From: Caulobacter segnis
GTDB taxonomy: Bacteria > Pseudomonadota > Alphaproteobacteria > Caulobacterales > Caulobacteraceae
Direction: 5' to 3'
DNA: 64,000 nt
Assembly: GCF_023935105.1 (NCBI RefSeq)
Contig: NZ_CP096040.1
Location: 2,852,001 to 2,916,000 of the forward strand
The notes under the pieces were generated by a model. It saw nothing but the letters and a program-made list of their open reading frames with translations, was not told the origin of the DNA and did not search any database. Position 1 is the first letter of the stretch. Every line of letters starts with the position of its first letter. The translations under genes were made by a program, and so were the position numbers. Positions 9,690-17,101 of the stretch are shown here, in pieces.

Positions 9690-11639
9690 CTAGAAGCGCG
9701 CCCGCAGGCCGACGAAGGCCCCGCGTCCGGGCGTGCCGTAGTTCAGGATGGCCTGATAGTCCTTGTCGAAGGCGTTCTCGACGCGACCGAAGACCTCGTA
9801 GGTCTCGTTGATCGTGTAGGCGGCCCGCAGGTCGACCAGCGTATAATCCTTCACCACCTGGGTGTTGAGATCGTTGTTGTAGGTCTTGCCCACGTAGCGC
9901 GCCGCCACCGTGGTGGTCAGGCCCACCGGCCAGCGATAGGCCGCCGACAGATTGCCCATGTTCTTGGGGCGACGGGTCAGCTGCTTGCCCTTGCTGGCGC
10001 CCGACTCCGACTGGGCGTCGGTGTAGGTGTAGTTGCCCGTGACCGTCAGGCCCGCGACCGGCTTGATCTCGCCGATCAGCTCGACGCCTTGCGCCTTGGT
10101 CTTCTGGACGTTGCTGTAGTAGCCGAAGCGCGGGGTTCCGCCGGGCGCGCACAGCGGATCGGTGCCGCCGGTGCACGAGAAGAAGCGGATCTCGTTGTCG
10201 GCCTCGCGCTGGAACCAGGTGGCCGAGGCGCGAGCCTTGCCGCCGAAGAAGCGTTGCTCGACGCCGGCGTCCCAGCTGTCGAACTTCTCGGGCGACAGGT
10301 CCAGGTTGCCGTATTCGCTGTAGAGCTCGTAGAGACCCGGGGCGCGGAAGCCCTGGCCGAAGCTGGCGCGCAGCACGGTGTTCCCTTCGTTCAGCGCCCA
10401 GGCGGCCGAGGCCTGGCCCAGGGTGTGCGAACCGTAGGTGTCGTGGTCTTCGTAGCGGACGCCGGCGGTCAGGGTCAGACCCTTGACCACCTCGGCCTGC
10501 AGCTGGCCATAGACGCTGTCGACGCCGACCTTGCCTGTCTTGAACACCGGGTTCGGGTCGAAGGTCGACGGCGAGCGCGTGCGCATGCGCGCCTTCTCGC
10601 TCTCGGCCCCGAAGGTGGCGCTGAACACGTCGGTGAACGCGAACACGCCCTGGTACTCCCAGCGTTTGTTCTTGCCGGCGGCGTCGAAGGTCTGCGGGAC
10701 GGTCGGGCGCAGCGGGTTGATGTTCTCACGGTCCGTGTCGGTGTAGGCATAGCCGACGCGGTTGTTCCAGCGGCCGTCCAGCAGGGCGAAGTTCAGGCCC
10801 GTATAGACGACCAGTTCCTCGGTGCGGCCGTATTCGCTGCTGTCGCCGTTGAAGGTGTCGAAGTCGTTCTTGCCCTTCGAATAGACAGAGCGAACCTCGG
10901 CCGAAACCGCGTCGCTGAACGTGTAGCGCAGACGACCCGACAGGCCTCGGTTCTGGTAGCCGTCGGTCTCCTTGCCGGTCTTCCAGGCCGAGAAGCCGTC
11001 GGTCGAGTAGAAGCCGCCGGCCACCCGCCAGGTGATCTTGTCGCTGGCGCCGCCCAGGCCGGCGCGCAGATAGCCGGTCTGGCGCGCGCCGCCTTCGACG
11101 TCGACCGAGGTCGTGAACGGAACGGTCGGATCGGCGGTGACGATGTTGACCACGCCGCCGATGGCCTGGCTGCCCCACAGGGTCGACTGGGCGCCGCGCA
11201 GGATCTCGATGCGCGAGATGTCGCCGACCAGCAGGTTGCCGCTGTTGAAGCCGCCCTGGGTCGAGGACGGGTCGTTCAGCTTGACGCCATCGATCAGCAC
11301 CACGGTGTGCTGGGTCTCGGCGCCGCGGATGTTCAGGCTGGTCGAGGTCCCCGGCCCGCCATTGCGGGTGAAGCTGACGCCCGGCGTCTGGGCCAGGAGC
11401 TCGACGATGGAAACCGCCTGGCTGGCCTCGATGGCGCCTTGCGTCAGGACGGTGACCGACGCCCCGACCTTCTCGATCGGCTGGGCGGTGCGGGTGGCGG
11501 TGACCACCAGTTCGGCGACGCCATTGGCGCCGGTGTTGCCGGCGACGTCGGCCTCGGGCGCCTTCTGGTCGTCTGCGTGGGCGGCCCCGGCGAGCAGGAC
11601 GGTAGCGAGAGCGGTGGAGCTGATAAGCGCTCGGATCAT
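9690..11639 (-). CDS. btuB: TonB-dependent outer-membrane corrinoid receptor (BtuB)
   Basis: 649 residues. A signal peptide (residues 1-22, ending AGAAHA) is followed by the TonB-box-like ELVVTATRTAQPIEKVGASV, the plug domain (LLAQTPGVSFTRNGG, LNIRGAETQHTVVLIDGVKLND, ISRIEILRGAQSTLWGSQAIGGVVNI), and a 22-strand barrel ending in an aromatic residue (ARF), as needed for barrel assembly. The start is the ATG preceded by AAAAGGGGAAAG; the frame is open further upstream but that part is riboswitch leader. It is the first gene of the ten-gene B12 operon and directly follows the cobalamin riboswitch. Confidence 0.96.
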   Translation of the reverse strand: MIRALISSTALATVLLAGAAHADDQKAPEADVAGNTGANGVAELVVTATRTAQPIEKVGASVTVLTQGAIEASQAVSIVELLAQTPGVSFTRNGGPGTSTSLNIRGAETQHTVVLIDGVKLNDPSSTQGGFNSGNLLVGDISRIEILRGAQSTLWGSQAIGGVVNIVTADPTVPFTTSVDVEGGARQTGYLRAGLGGASDKITWRVAGGFYSTDGFSAWKTGKETDGYQNRGLSGRLRYTFSDAVSAEVRSVYSKGKNDFDTFNGDSSEYGRTEELVVYTGLNFALLDGRWNNRVGYAYTDTDRENINPLRPTVPQTFDAAGKNKRWEYQGVFAFTDVFSATFGAESEKARMRTRSPSTFDPNPVFKTGKVGVDSVYGQLQAEVVKGLTLTAGVRYEDHDTYGSHTLGQASAAWALNEGNTVLRASFGQGFRAPGLYELYSEYGNLDLSPEKFDSWDAGVEQRFFGGKARASATWFQREADNEIRFFSCTGGTDPLCAPGGTPRFGYYSNVQKTKAQGVELIGEIKPVAGLTVTGNYTYTDAQSESGASKGKQLTRRPKNMGNLSAAYRWPVGLTTTVAARYVGKTYNNDLNTQVVKDYTLVDLRAAYTINETYEVFGRVENAFDKDYQAILNYGTPGRGAFVGLRARF

Positions 11640-11655
11640 GGTCTTTCCCCTTTTC

Positions 11656-11750
11656 GAAACGACCCGCGCGTTGATCCGCGACGCACTCGCAAGCCCGCAA
11701 AAGCCACGCGTACGCCCCGGACCGCGGCGCGGCCCTGTGACTGTCGTTTC
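11656..11750 (-). promoter_or_regulatory. Possible expression platform helix of the btuB leader
   Basis: In the leader RNA (minus strand) GAAACGAC (11750-11743) is perfectly complementary to GUCGUUUC (11663-11656). The second strand ends just before the A/G-rich Shine-Dalgarno of btuB, so folding could affect its access. This is a reading of base complementarity only. Confidence 0.35.
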
Positions 11751-11794
11751 TCGGGAGACCCCGTTCGTTTGGCGCACCCCGGCCAAGCGATGAA

Positions 11795-11945
11795 CGACCA
11801 CGCCGGGCAGGTCTCCTGGCTCGCGGGTCGTTGCTCTTGGCGTCGCCTTCCCAGGGTCTGGACCCCAGTGGCATGTGACGCGAGAGCTCGCCGCTTACAG
11901 TTGCGGGGGCAGCCGAGGTCTTGAACCTCGTTCCCTTTTAATCCT
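11795..11945 (-). promoter_or_regulatory. Cobalamin (AdoCbl) riboswitch upstream of btuB
   Basis: On the minus strand the classic core is present in order: AAAAGGGAACGAGGUU with the matching GACCUC stem, GCUGCCCCCGCAACUGUAAG, CAUGCCACUGG, CUGGGAAGGC, and the B12 box AGCCAGGAGACCUGCC at 11821-11806. This is the class with the large peripheral domain. It would lower expression of btuB and the nine following genes when adenosylcobalamin is plentiful. About 155 bases lie between the B12 box and the btuB start, room for an expression platform. Its 5' end is only about 70 bp from the divergent cobU start. Confidence 0.96.
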
Positions 11946-12012
11946 CTTTCGAGGAGCCTGACGCGCCGCCAGCCCTATATGCTGCGCCGCACACCGTCAA
12001 TGTGGAGCTTCC

Positions 12013-12531
12013 ATGACATCGACCCTGGTGCTGGGCGGGGCCCGTTCCGGCAAGAGCGCCTTCGCCCAGAAAGCCGCGGAAAACGTGGCGTTTGGCGGTC
12101 GCCCAACCCTGATCGCGACCGGTCAGGCGTTCGACGACGAGATGGCCGAGCGGATCGCCCGCCACCGGGCCGACCGAGGCGAATCGTGGATCACCATCGA
12201 GGCGCCGCTGGACCTGTCGGGCGCGATCACCGCCCTGCCCGCCGACGCGGTCGCCGTGGTCGACTGTCTGACCCTGTGGCTGTCGAACCTGATGCTGGCC
12301 GAACGCGACGTCGAGGCGGCGGCGACCGAACTGGTCGCGGCGGCGGCGGCCTGCCCCGCCCGGCTCTGGCTGGTCAGCAACGAGGTCGGCCTGGGACTCG
12401 TCCCCGAGACGCCGCTGGGCCGCCGTTTCCGCGACGAGGCGGGACGATTGCACCAGCGGCTCGCCCAGGCGGTCGACGAGGTCTATTTCGTGGCGGCGGG
12501 ATTGCCACTGCGGCTGAAGCCACAGGGGTGA
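12013..12531 (+). CDS. cobU: Bifunctional adenosylcobinamide kinase / adenosylcobinamide-phosphate guanylyltransferase
   Basis: 172 residues (CobU, also called CobP). It phosphorylates adenosylcobinamide and transfers GMP to give the GDP form used by CobS. The P-loop LGGARSGKSAFA is at residues 7-18, followed by the RIARHRADRGESW segment with the histidine that is guanylylated, VVDCLTLWLSNL, and VSNEVGLGLVPETPLGR. It is the only B12 gene here on the plus strand and diverges from the riboswitch-led operon; I see no riboswitch on its own side. An IS element lies immediately downstream. Confidence 0.97.
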   Translation: MTSTLVLGGARSGKSAFAQKAAENVAFGGRPTLIATGQAFDDEMAERIARHRADRGESWITIEAPLDLSGAITALPADAVAVVDCLTLWLSNLMLAERDVEAAATELVAAAAACPARLWLVSNEVGLGLVPETPLGRRFRDEAGRLHQRLAQAVDEVYFVAAGLPLRLKPQG

Positions 12532-12543
12532 AGGGTGAGCGGA

Positions 12544-12553
12544 AATCCCTCTC
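12544..12553 (+). repeat. Left half of a hairpin split by the IS element
   Basis: AATCCCTCTC here is perfectly complementary to GAGAGGGATT at 13821-13830. With the IS and one copy of its target duplication removed, the two halves form a 10-bp stem with loop GCATGGA, starting 12 bp after the cobU stop. It may have been the cobU terminator, though no T-run follows. Confidence 0.7.
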
Positions 12554-12558
12554 GCATG
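12554..12558. repeat. Target site duplication GCATG (left)
   Basis: GCATG directly abuts the left end of the IS element and is repeated at 13814-13818 directly after its right end. Confidence 0.85.
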
Positions 12559-13813
12559 TGTTCAGACCGGAGACAAGGTGGACACATGTTCGGGGACATG
12601 GTGGACGGTTTTGCTCTGACGTAGGTCGATCTGGGCCACGACGTGACGGCGGTAGCAGAGGTCGAAGAGGCCATCCTGGTTGGTGGCGCGTAAGGCCATT
12701 TGCTTTCCGGCGAAGGCCTTGGATGTCCGCAAGGTGCGGCCCTTGAAGGCGAACTGGCCGCTGCTGCTGATCTTCCGCACGGTGGCCTGGGGCTCGTATT
12801 CTGGCGGGCGGATGCTGTCGGGCATGGATCTTTGACTCATGCGATAGCGGGTGGCGGGGGTGTCCATGGCCAGGGCTTCGTGAGGCCGCTTGAGGTTGTA
12901 GACCGTTCGCCAGGCGTCGAAGGCGCTCTGGGCGTGGGCAAGGGACCTGAAGGTTCGCGCGTCGAGCGCCTCGGCGTTCAGGGTGCGATGGAAACGTTCG
13001 TCCTTGCCCTGGGTCTGGGGATGATAGGGGCGGCCGTGAGAGACGGCGATATCCAGATCCATCAGCCAGACGCTGAAGCTGGAGTGCTCGCCATGACCGG
13101 CTGAACCCCAGGGCGGGCCATTGTCGCACAGGATGCGCCAGGGCAGGCCGTAGCGGCGGAACACCGCCTCCAGACGCTCGCGCACCGTCTCGCCCGTCTG
13201 GTCGCCGCACGCCCCGACCTCCAGGGCGTAACGGGAATGGTCATCCAGCACCGTCAGGGGATGACATCGCCGCCCGCCCAGCGCGAACCAGCCCTTGAAG
13301 TCCATCTGCCACAGGTCATTGGGCTCAGCGTGCTCGAACCGGATCCAGTCGCGCGCCTGATCGGCTCCGGGGCCGTTCAGGGCGCCGTGTCGGCGAACGA
13401 TCTGGGTGATCGTCGAGGCCGATGGCGGCTGGGCAAGACCTTGGTTCTGCAACACACGGCGGATCTTGCGCCCGCCCCAGGCCGGATGCTCAAGGCGAAC
13501 CGCCATGACCTGCGCCTCCCGCTCGGGCGAGCTGCGGCCCGGAGCGCTCAACGGCCGACGCGACCGATCGCTCAGCCCCTCAACCCCCGCCGCCTTGTAA
13601 AGCGCCAACCACTTGTAGGCCGTCGTCGGACTGATCCCGAAGCGGCGACAGAGCAGTCGCACCTTACCCCCGGGCGACAGCGCAAGCCGGCAAAACTCTT
13701 CCCGTTGAGACACTAAAGAACACTCCCTGAACGGCATGTCGGCTCCTCCGCCTCATGCCAAAAGTGTCCACCATGTCCCCGAACATGTGTCCGCTATCTC
13801 CCCGATCTGTACA
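12559..13813 (-). mobile_element. IS481-family insertion sequence, complete (1255 bp)
   Basis: Begins TGT and ends ACA. The terminal inverted repeats are long: over the outer ~54 bp the two ends align without gaps, with a 27-bp block identical at 12580-12606 and, inverted, at 13766-13792, each exactly 21 bp from its end. A 5-bp direct repeat GCATG flanks the element. It holds one transposase gene that fills nearly the whole length. Perfect target duplications and an undamaged gene suggest recent insertion. Confidence 0.93.
12562..13737 (-). CDS. IS481-family transposase (DDE)
   Basis: 391 residues. The N-terminal helix-turn-helix (residues 8-60: LVSQREEFCRLAL, RRFGISPTTAYKWLALY) binds the ends; the rve integrase core follows with the DDE residues visible in DLWQMDFKGWFAL, ILCDNGPPWG and YHPQTQGKDERFHRTL. 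A C-terminal beta-rich extension follows. No frameshift or stop interrupts it, so it is probably functional. The gene points toward cobU and its end reaches into the left inverted repeat. Confidence 0.96.
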   Translation of the reverse strand: MPFRECSLVSQREEFCRLALSPGGKVRLLCRRFGISPTTAYKWLALYKAAGVEGLSDRSRRPLSAPGRSSPEREAQVMAVRLEHPAWGGRKIRRVLQNQGLAQPPSASTITQIVRRHGALNGPGADQARDWIRFEHAEPNDLWQMDFKGWFALGGRRCHPLTVLDDHSRYALEVGACGDQTGETVRERLEAVFRRYGLPWRILCDNGPPWGSAGHGEHSSFSVWLMDLDIAVSHGRPYHPQTQGKDERFHRTLNAEALDARTFRSLAHAQSAFDAWRTVYNLKRPHEALAMDTPATRYRMSQRSMPDSIRPPEYEPQATVRKISSSGQFAFKGRTLRTSKAFAGKQMALRATNQDGLFDLCYRRHVVAQIDLRQSKTVHHVPEHVSTLSPV

Positions 13814-13818
13814 GCATG
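13814..13818. repeat. Target site duplication GCATG (right)
   Basis: Second copy of the 5-bp duplication beside the right end of the IS481 element. Confidence 0.85.
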
Positions 13819-13820
13819 GA

Positions 13821-13830
13821 GAGAGGGATT
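13821..13830 (+). repeat. Right half of the hairpin split by the IS element
   Basis: GAGAGGGATT pairs perfectly with AATCCCTCTC at 12544-12553; see that entry. Confidence 0.7.
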
Positions 13831-13950
13831 CACGGGGATTGAACCCGCCGTATCCTCGGAGTTCGCGAGGTGGAGTCCATGCAAATCAATAACTTGTCGA
13901 TTTCAGACGCCGCTGAATGATCCGCGTTCAGGCCTCCACCATACTGATCC

Positions 13951-14330
13951 CATCTCGTCGGGAGGAAAGGGCGCGTGGCCAGCGACCATCGTGGCGGCGG
14001 GGGGCGATCGAGCGGGGACAGGTCCGAGGGGGATACTCGGACAGTCCGGGGCTGGGCTTGCTGGGCTCACCCGCCCGCCGTCGGCGTGGTTGGAGGCAAA
14101 AGGGTCTGTCCTGATCAGTATTGATCCGCCCTCTTCGACCTTTGGGCTTCCGAGGAAACTCGGAGGCCTGGGTCCCGGTAAGGCCTGAACAGGGCCACCT
14201 GACGGGACGCTGGCGAATAACGGTCGCGCGGAGCGTCCTGGCTTCGTCGAAACGGTATCAACTAACTCACACTCCGGACGTCGTCCGGCGCTCCGCGTCC
14301 CTTTCCAGAAACTTCAGCGGCCAGCCGCGT
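13951..14330 (+). repeat. Structured intergenic repeat, copy A (candidate ncRNA)
   Basis: About 380 bp that recurs in inverted orientation at 49846-50220 with roughly 85-90% identity by eye. Hairpins on the plus strand: 14022-14042 (7-bp stem, loop GGGGATA), 14053-14069 (5-bp stem, loop TTGCTGG), 14113-14126 (GATCA/TGATC, loop GTAT), 14147-14166 (8-bp stem, GAAA tetraloop), 14168-14178, 14274-14288 (CCGGAC/GTCCGG), 14317-14328, plus a 9-bp long-range pair 14227-14235 with 14289-14297. Several stems differ from copy B by compensatory changes while loops stay the same. The GNRA loop on this strand suggests the RNA reads left to right. No protein gene is credible here. The rest of the 13819-14462 gap holds nothing else I recognise. 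Confidence 0.85.
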
Positions 14331-14462
14331 GAAGCGGTGGACGCACGCCACGAATTGAGGAAGAGGCTGGCGCAGATGACGCAATGCCCGCACACTCGTT
14401 CAAACGGCCGTTCATCGGCCCTTGTGTCCAAGCGCGAGCAACAGCGCGGGGAGGAGTAAGCG

Positions 14463-15845
14463 ATGACGCAGCGTAAATCGTCATGGGCTCTGGCCAGGTT
14501 CGCCGCGCCGGCCGTCCCGATCGCGGCGATGGGCTTGCCGCTGGTCGTCTATCTGCCCGAGTACTACGTCACCTCGCTGGGCCTTTCGCTGACCACGGTC
14601 GGCGCGGCCTTCCTGATCGTGAAGCTGCTCGACATGCTTCTGGATCCCGTGCTGGGCGGGCTCATGGACAACACGCGGTCGCGCTTTGGCCGCTTCCGGC
14701 CTTGGCTAGCGGCCGGCACGCCGGTGATCGCCATCGGCGCCTTCGCCCTGTTCATGGCGCGGCCCGGCGTTGGTCCTCTTTACCTGTGGTTCTGGCTGTC
14801 CGTCGTCTATGTCGGCTATTCGATGGTGGTGCTGTCGCAGACCGCCTGGGGAGCGGTTCTGTCCAGCGACTACCAGCAGCGCTCGCGTGTCTTCGCCTGG
14901 TGGCAAGGCGCCAATGTCGTCGGCATGATCCTGGTGTTGTGCCTGCCGCCGATCGTCACCGGCGTGTTCAAGGGCGACCACCTGGACAGCATTGCCGCCA
15001 TGGGCTGGTTCATCGTCCTTCTGGCGCCGCTGGCCGTCCTGCTGGCTGTGACCACGGTCGGAGAGCCCGCCGCGCCGCCGCGACACGGCAAGACCAGTCT
15101 CAAGCAGTACTTCGGTTTGCTGGGCCGCCCGTCGGTGCAGCGCCTGCTGACCGCCGACCTGTTGATGGGCCTTGCGCCCGGCATCGCCGGCACGCTGTTC
15201 CTGTTCTACTTCGAGCGCATCAAGGGTTTCGACAAGACCCAGTCCGGCATCCTGCTGCTGATCTACTTCATCGCCGCCCTGGCCGGCGCGCCGATCTGGC
15301 CGATGCTGGCCAAGCGGATTGGCAAGCACAAGGCCCTCGCCGTGGCCTCGGTGGTCTACGCGGTCGTGCAACTGGCGACGGTCTTCATGCCGCCCGGCGA
15401 AGTTGTGCTGGGCATGGTCATCCTGGTCCTGGCCGGCCTGCCCTATTCCGCTGCGCAACTGCTGGTGCGGGCGATGATGGCCGACATCGGCGACGAGGAG
15501 CGGCTGGAAACCGGCGTCGACAAGACCGGCTTGCTCTATGCGATCGTAACGGGGACGGTGAAGCTGGGCTACGCCCTGGCCGTCGGCGTCTTCATCATCC
15601 TGGGCGCCCTGGGCTTCGACCCGAAGACGCCGACCGCCGCCGGCGACGCCGCGCTGGTCGGACTCTACGCCTTCGCGCCGGCGATCCTGGGACTGGTGGT
15701 CGCAGCCGTCATGATGCGCTATCCGCTGGATGCGAACCGCCTCGCCGAGATCCAGCGCCAGCTCGCGGCGCGGGACGCGGCGGCGGGCGCGCAACCGTCT
15801 CCAGCCGAACCGGATCCCCATGCCCTCCACGCCCCCGCCGAGTGA
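14463..15845 (+). CDS. MFS transporter of the GPH (sugar:cation symporter) type
   Basis: 460 residues with about twelve hydrophobic segments. Features of the glycoside-pentoside-hexuronide family are the early LLDMLLDPVLGGLMDNTRSRFGR-type loop between helices 2 and 3 (residues 56-79, D and R rich), RFRPWLAAG, and the matching central loop after helix 6. A strong ribosome binding site (GGGGAGGAG) precedes the ATG. Substrate cannot be told; the alanine/proline-rich C-terminal tail (residues 438-460) is cytoplasmic. Its 3' end overlaps mazG by 26 bp. The upstream 120 bp after the structured repeat would hold its promoter. Confidence 0.88.
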   Translation: MTQRKSSWALARFAAPAVPIAAMGLPLVVYLPEYYVTSLGLSLTTVGAAFLIVKLLDMLLDPVLGGLMDNTRSRFGRFRPWLAAGTPVIAIGAFALFMARPGVGPLYLWFWLSVVYVGYSMVVLSQTAWGAVLSSDYQQRSRVFAWWQGANVVGMILVLCLPPIVTGVFKGDHLDSIAAMGWFIVLLAPLAVLLAVTTVGEPAAPPRHGKTSLKQYFGLLGRPSVQRLLTADLLMGLAPGIAGTLFLFYFERIKGFDKTQSGILLLIYFIAALAGAPIWPMLAKRIGKHKALAVASVVYAVVQLATVFMPPGEVVLGMVILVLAGLPYSAAQLLVRAMMADIGDEERLETGVDKTGLLYAIVTGTVKLGYALAVGVFIILGALGFDPKTPTAAGDAALVGLYAFAPAILGLVVAAVMMRYPLDANRLAEIQRQLAARDAAAGAQPSPAEPDPHALHAPAE

Positions 15846-16647
15846 CGTCCAGAGCCAAGACGGGCATCCGATCTTCCGCCTCGTGGAGATCATGGCCAAG
15901 CTGCGCGACCCGGCCGGCGGCTGCCCCTGGGACCTGGAGCAGACCTTCGCGACCATCGCGCCCTACACGGTCGAGGAGGCCTACGAGGTCGCCGACGCCA
16001 TCGAGCGCAATGACCTGCCGGACCTAAAGGAAGAGCTCGGTGACCTTCTGCTGCAGGTCGTCTTCCATTCGCGGATGGCCGAGGAACAGGGGGTGTTCGA
16101 CCTCAAGGACGTGGCCGCGGCCATCAACGACAAGATGATCCGCCGCCACCCGCACGTGTTCGGCGACCACGCCTATGACGACCTTTCCGCCCAGGTGGCG
16201 GGTTGGGAGGAGCTGAAGGCGCAGGAGCGCAAGGCCAAGGCCAAGACCGGGGTGCTGGACGACGTGCCGGCCGGCCTGCCCGCCCTGACCCGCGCCGTGA
16301 AACTGACCAAGCGCGCCGCCCGGGTCGGTTTCGATTGGCCGACGGCCGCGCAGGTTCTGGAGAAGCTGCGCGAGGAGACCGAGGAGATCGCCGTCGAGAT
16401 CGAGGCCGGCGACATGGCCAAGGCCCGCGAGGAACTGGGCGACATCCTGTTCGTCTGCGCCAACCTGGCTCGCAAGCTGGACGTCGATCCCGAGGACGCC
16501 TTGCGCGCCACCAACGCCAAGTTCACCCGCCGCTTCGCCTTCGTCGAGGCGGGCCTGGCCGATCGTGGCAAGACGCCCGACCAGTCGGACCTGGCGGAGA
16601 TGGACGCGCTGTGGAACGACGCCAAGGCGGCTGAAAAACAGGGCTGA
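15820..16647 (+). CDS. mazG: Nucleoside triphosphate pyrophosphohydrolase MazG
   Basis: 275 residues, two tandem MazG domains as in E. coli MazG. The first has GGCPWDLEQTFATIAPYTVEE and the metal-binding EELGDLLLQVVFHSRMAE; the second has LREETEEIAVEIE and EELGDILFVCANLARKL. It hydrolyses NTPs/dNTPs to the monophosphate and pyrophosphate, as a house-cleaning or ppGpp-modulating enzyme. The ATG used gives a start MPSTPPPSDVQ inside the end of the transporter gene; a longer start upstream would lie in the transporter frame shadow and lacks support. rpiB follows 2 bp later. Confidence 0.95.
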   Translation: MPSTPPPSDVQSQDGHPIFRLVEIMAKLRDPAGGCPWDLEQTFATIAPYTVEEAYEVADAIERNDLPDLKEELGDLLLQVVFHSRMAEEQGVFDLKDVAAAINDKMIRRHPHVFGDHAYDDLSAQVAGWEELKAQERKAKAKTGVLDDVPAGLPALTRAVKLTKRAARVGFDWPTAAQVLEKLREETEEIAVEIEAGDMAKAREELGDILFVCANLARKLDVDPEDALRATNAKFTRRFAFVEAGLADRGKTPDQSDLAEMDALWNDAKAAEKQG

Positions 16648-16649
16648 CC

Positions 16650-17090
16650 ATGCGCATCGCCATCGCCTCGGACCACGCCGCCATCGCCCTCAAGGCAGAG
16701 TTGGCGCGGTGGCTGCGGGCGGAAGGCCATGACGTGACGGATCTGGGCGCGGACGACGACGCTCAACTCGATTACCCCGACCATGGCTACAGGCTGGCCG
16801 AGCACATCGCCGGTGGCCGGTCCGACCGAGGCGTCGCCCTGTGCGGCTCGGGAGTCGGCATCTCCATCGCCGTCAATCGCCACCCGGCGTGCCGCTGCGC
16901 GCTGGTCAACGAGCCGACCGCCGCCAAGCTCAGCCGTGAACACAACGACGCCAACGTGATCGCGCTGGGCGCTCGGCTGGTGTCGCTGGACATGGCCAAG
17001 GCCTGCGTGGCCGCCTTCCTCGCGACGGTCTTCCTCGGCGGACGCCACGGCCACCGCGTCGAGAAGCTCGGCGCGCCTAGTTATCGCTGA
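16650..17090 (+). CDS. rpiB: Ribose-5-phosphate isomerase B
   Basis: 146 residues of the RpiB/LacAB family. It interconverts ribose 5-phosphate and ribulose 5-phosphate. Visible: IAIASDHAAIALK at the N-terminus (phosphate and base contacts), YPDHGYRLAEHIAGG, the catalytic cysteine in ALCGSGVGISIAVN, and REHNDANVIALGARL. It starts 2 bp after mazG and is probably co-transcribed with it. It ends 12 bp before the convergent hflX stop, with no clear terminator between. Confidence 0.95.
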   Translation: MRIAIASDHAAIALKAELARWLRAEGHDVTDLGADDDAQLDYPDHGYRLAEHIAGGRSDRGVALCGSGVGISIAVNRHPACRCALVNEPTAAKLSREHNDANVIALGARLVSLDMAKACVAAFLATVFLGGRHGHRVEKLGAPSYR

Positions 17091-17101
17091 TGGCGCCGCG
17101 G

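Noticed and set aside
9663-11924. 753-codon plus-strand frame over btuB and the riboswitch.
   Set aside because: Antisense shadow of btuB; runs across the riboswitch.
13820-13850. Resemblance of GGATTCACGGGGATTGAACCC to the reversed T-arm of a tRNA gene, perhaps an attachment site remnant.
   Set aside because: No second half of a tRNA or cloverleaf follows, and no integrase is near. The GAGAGGGATT part is explained by the hairpin restored after IS removal.
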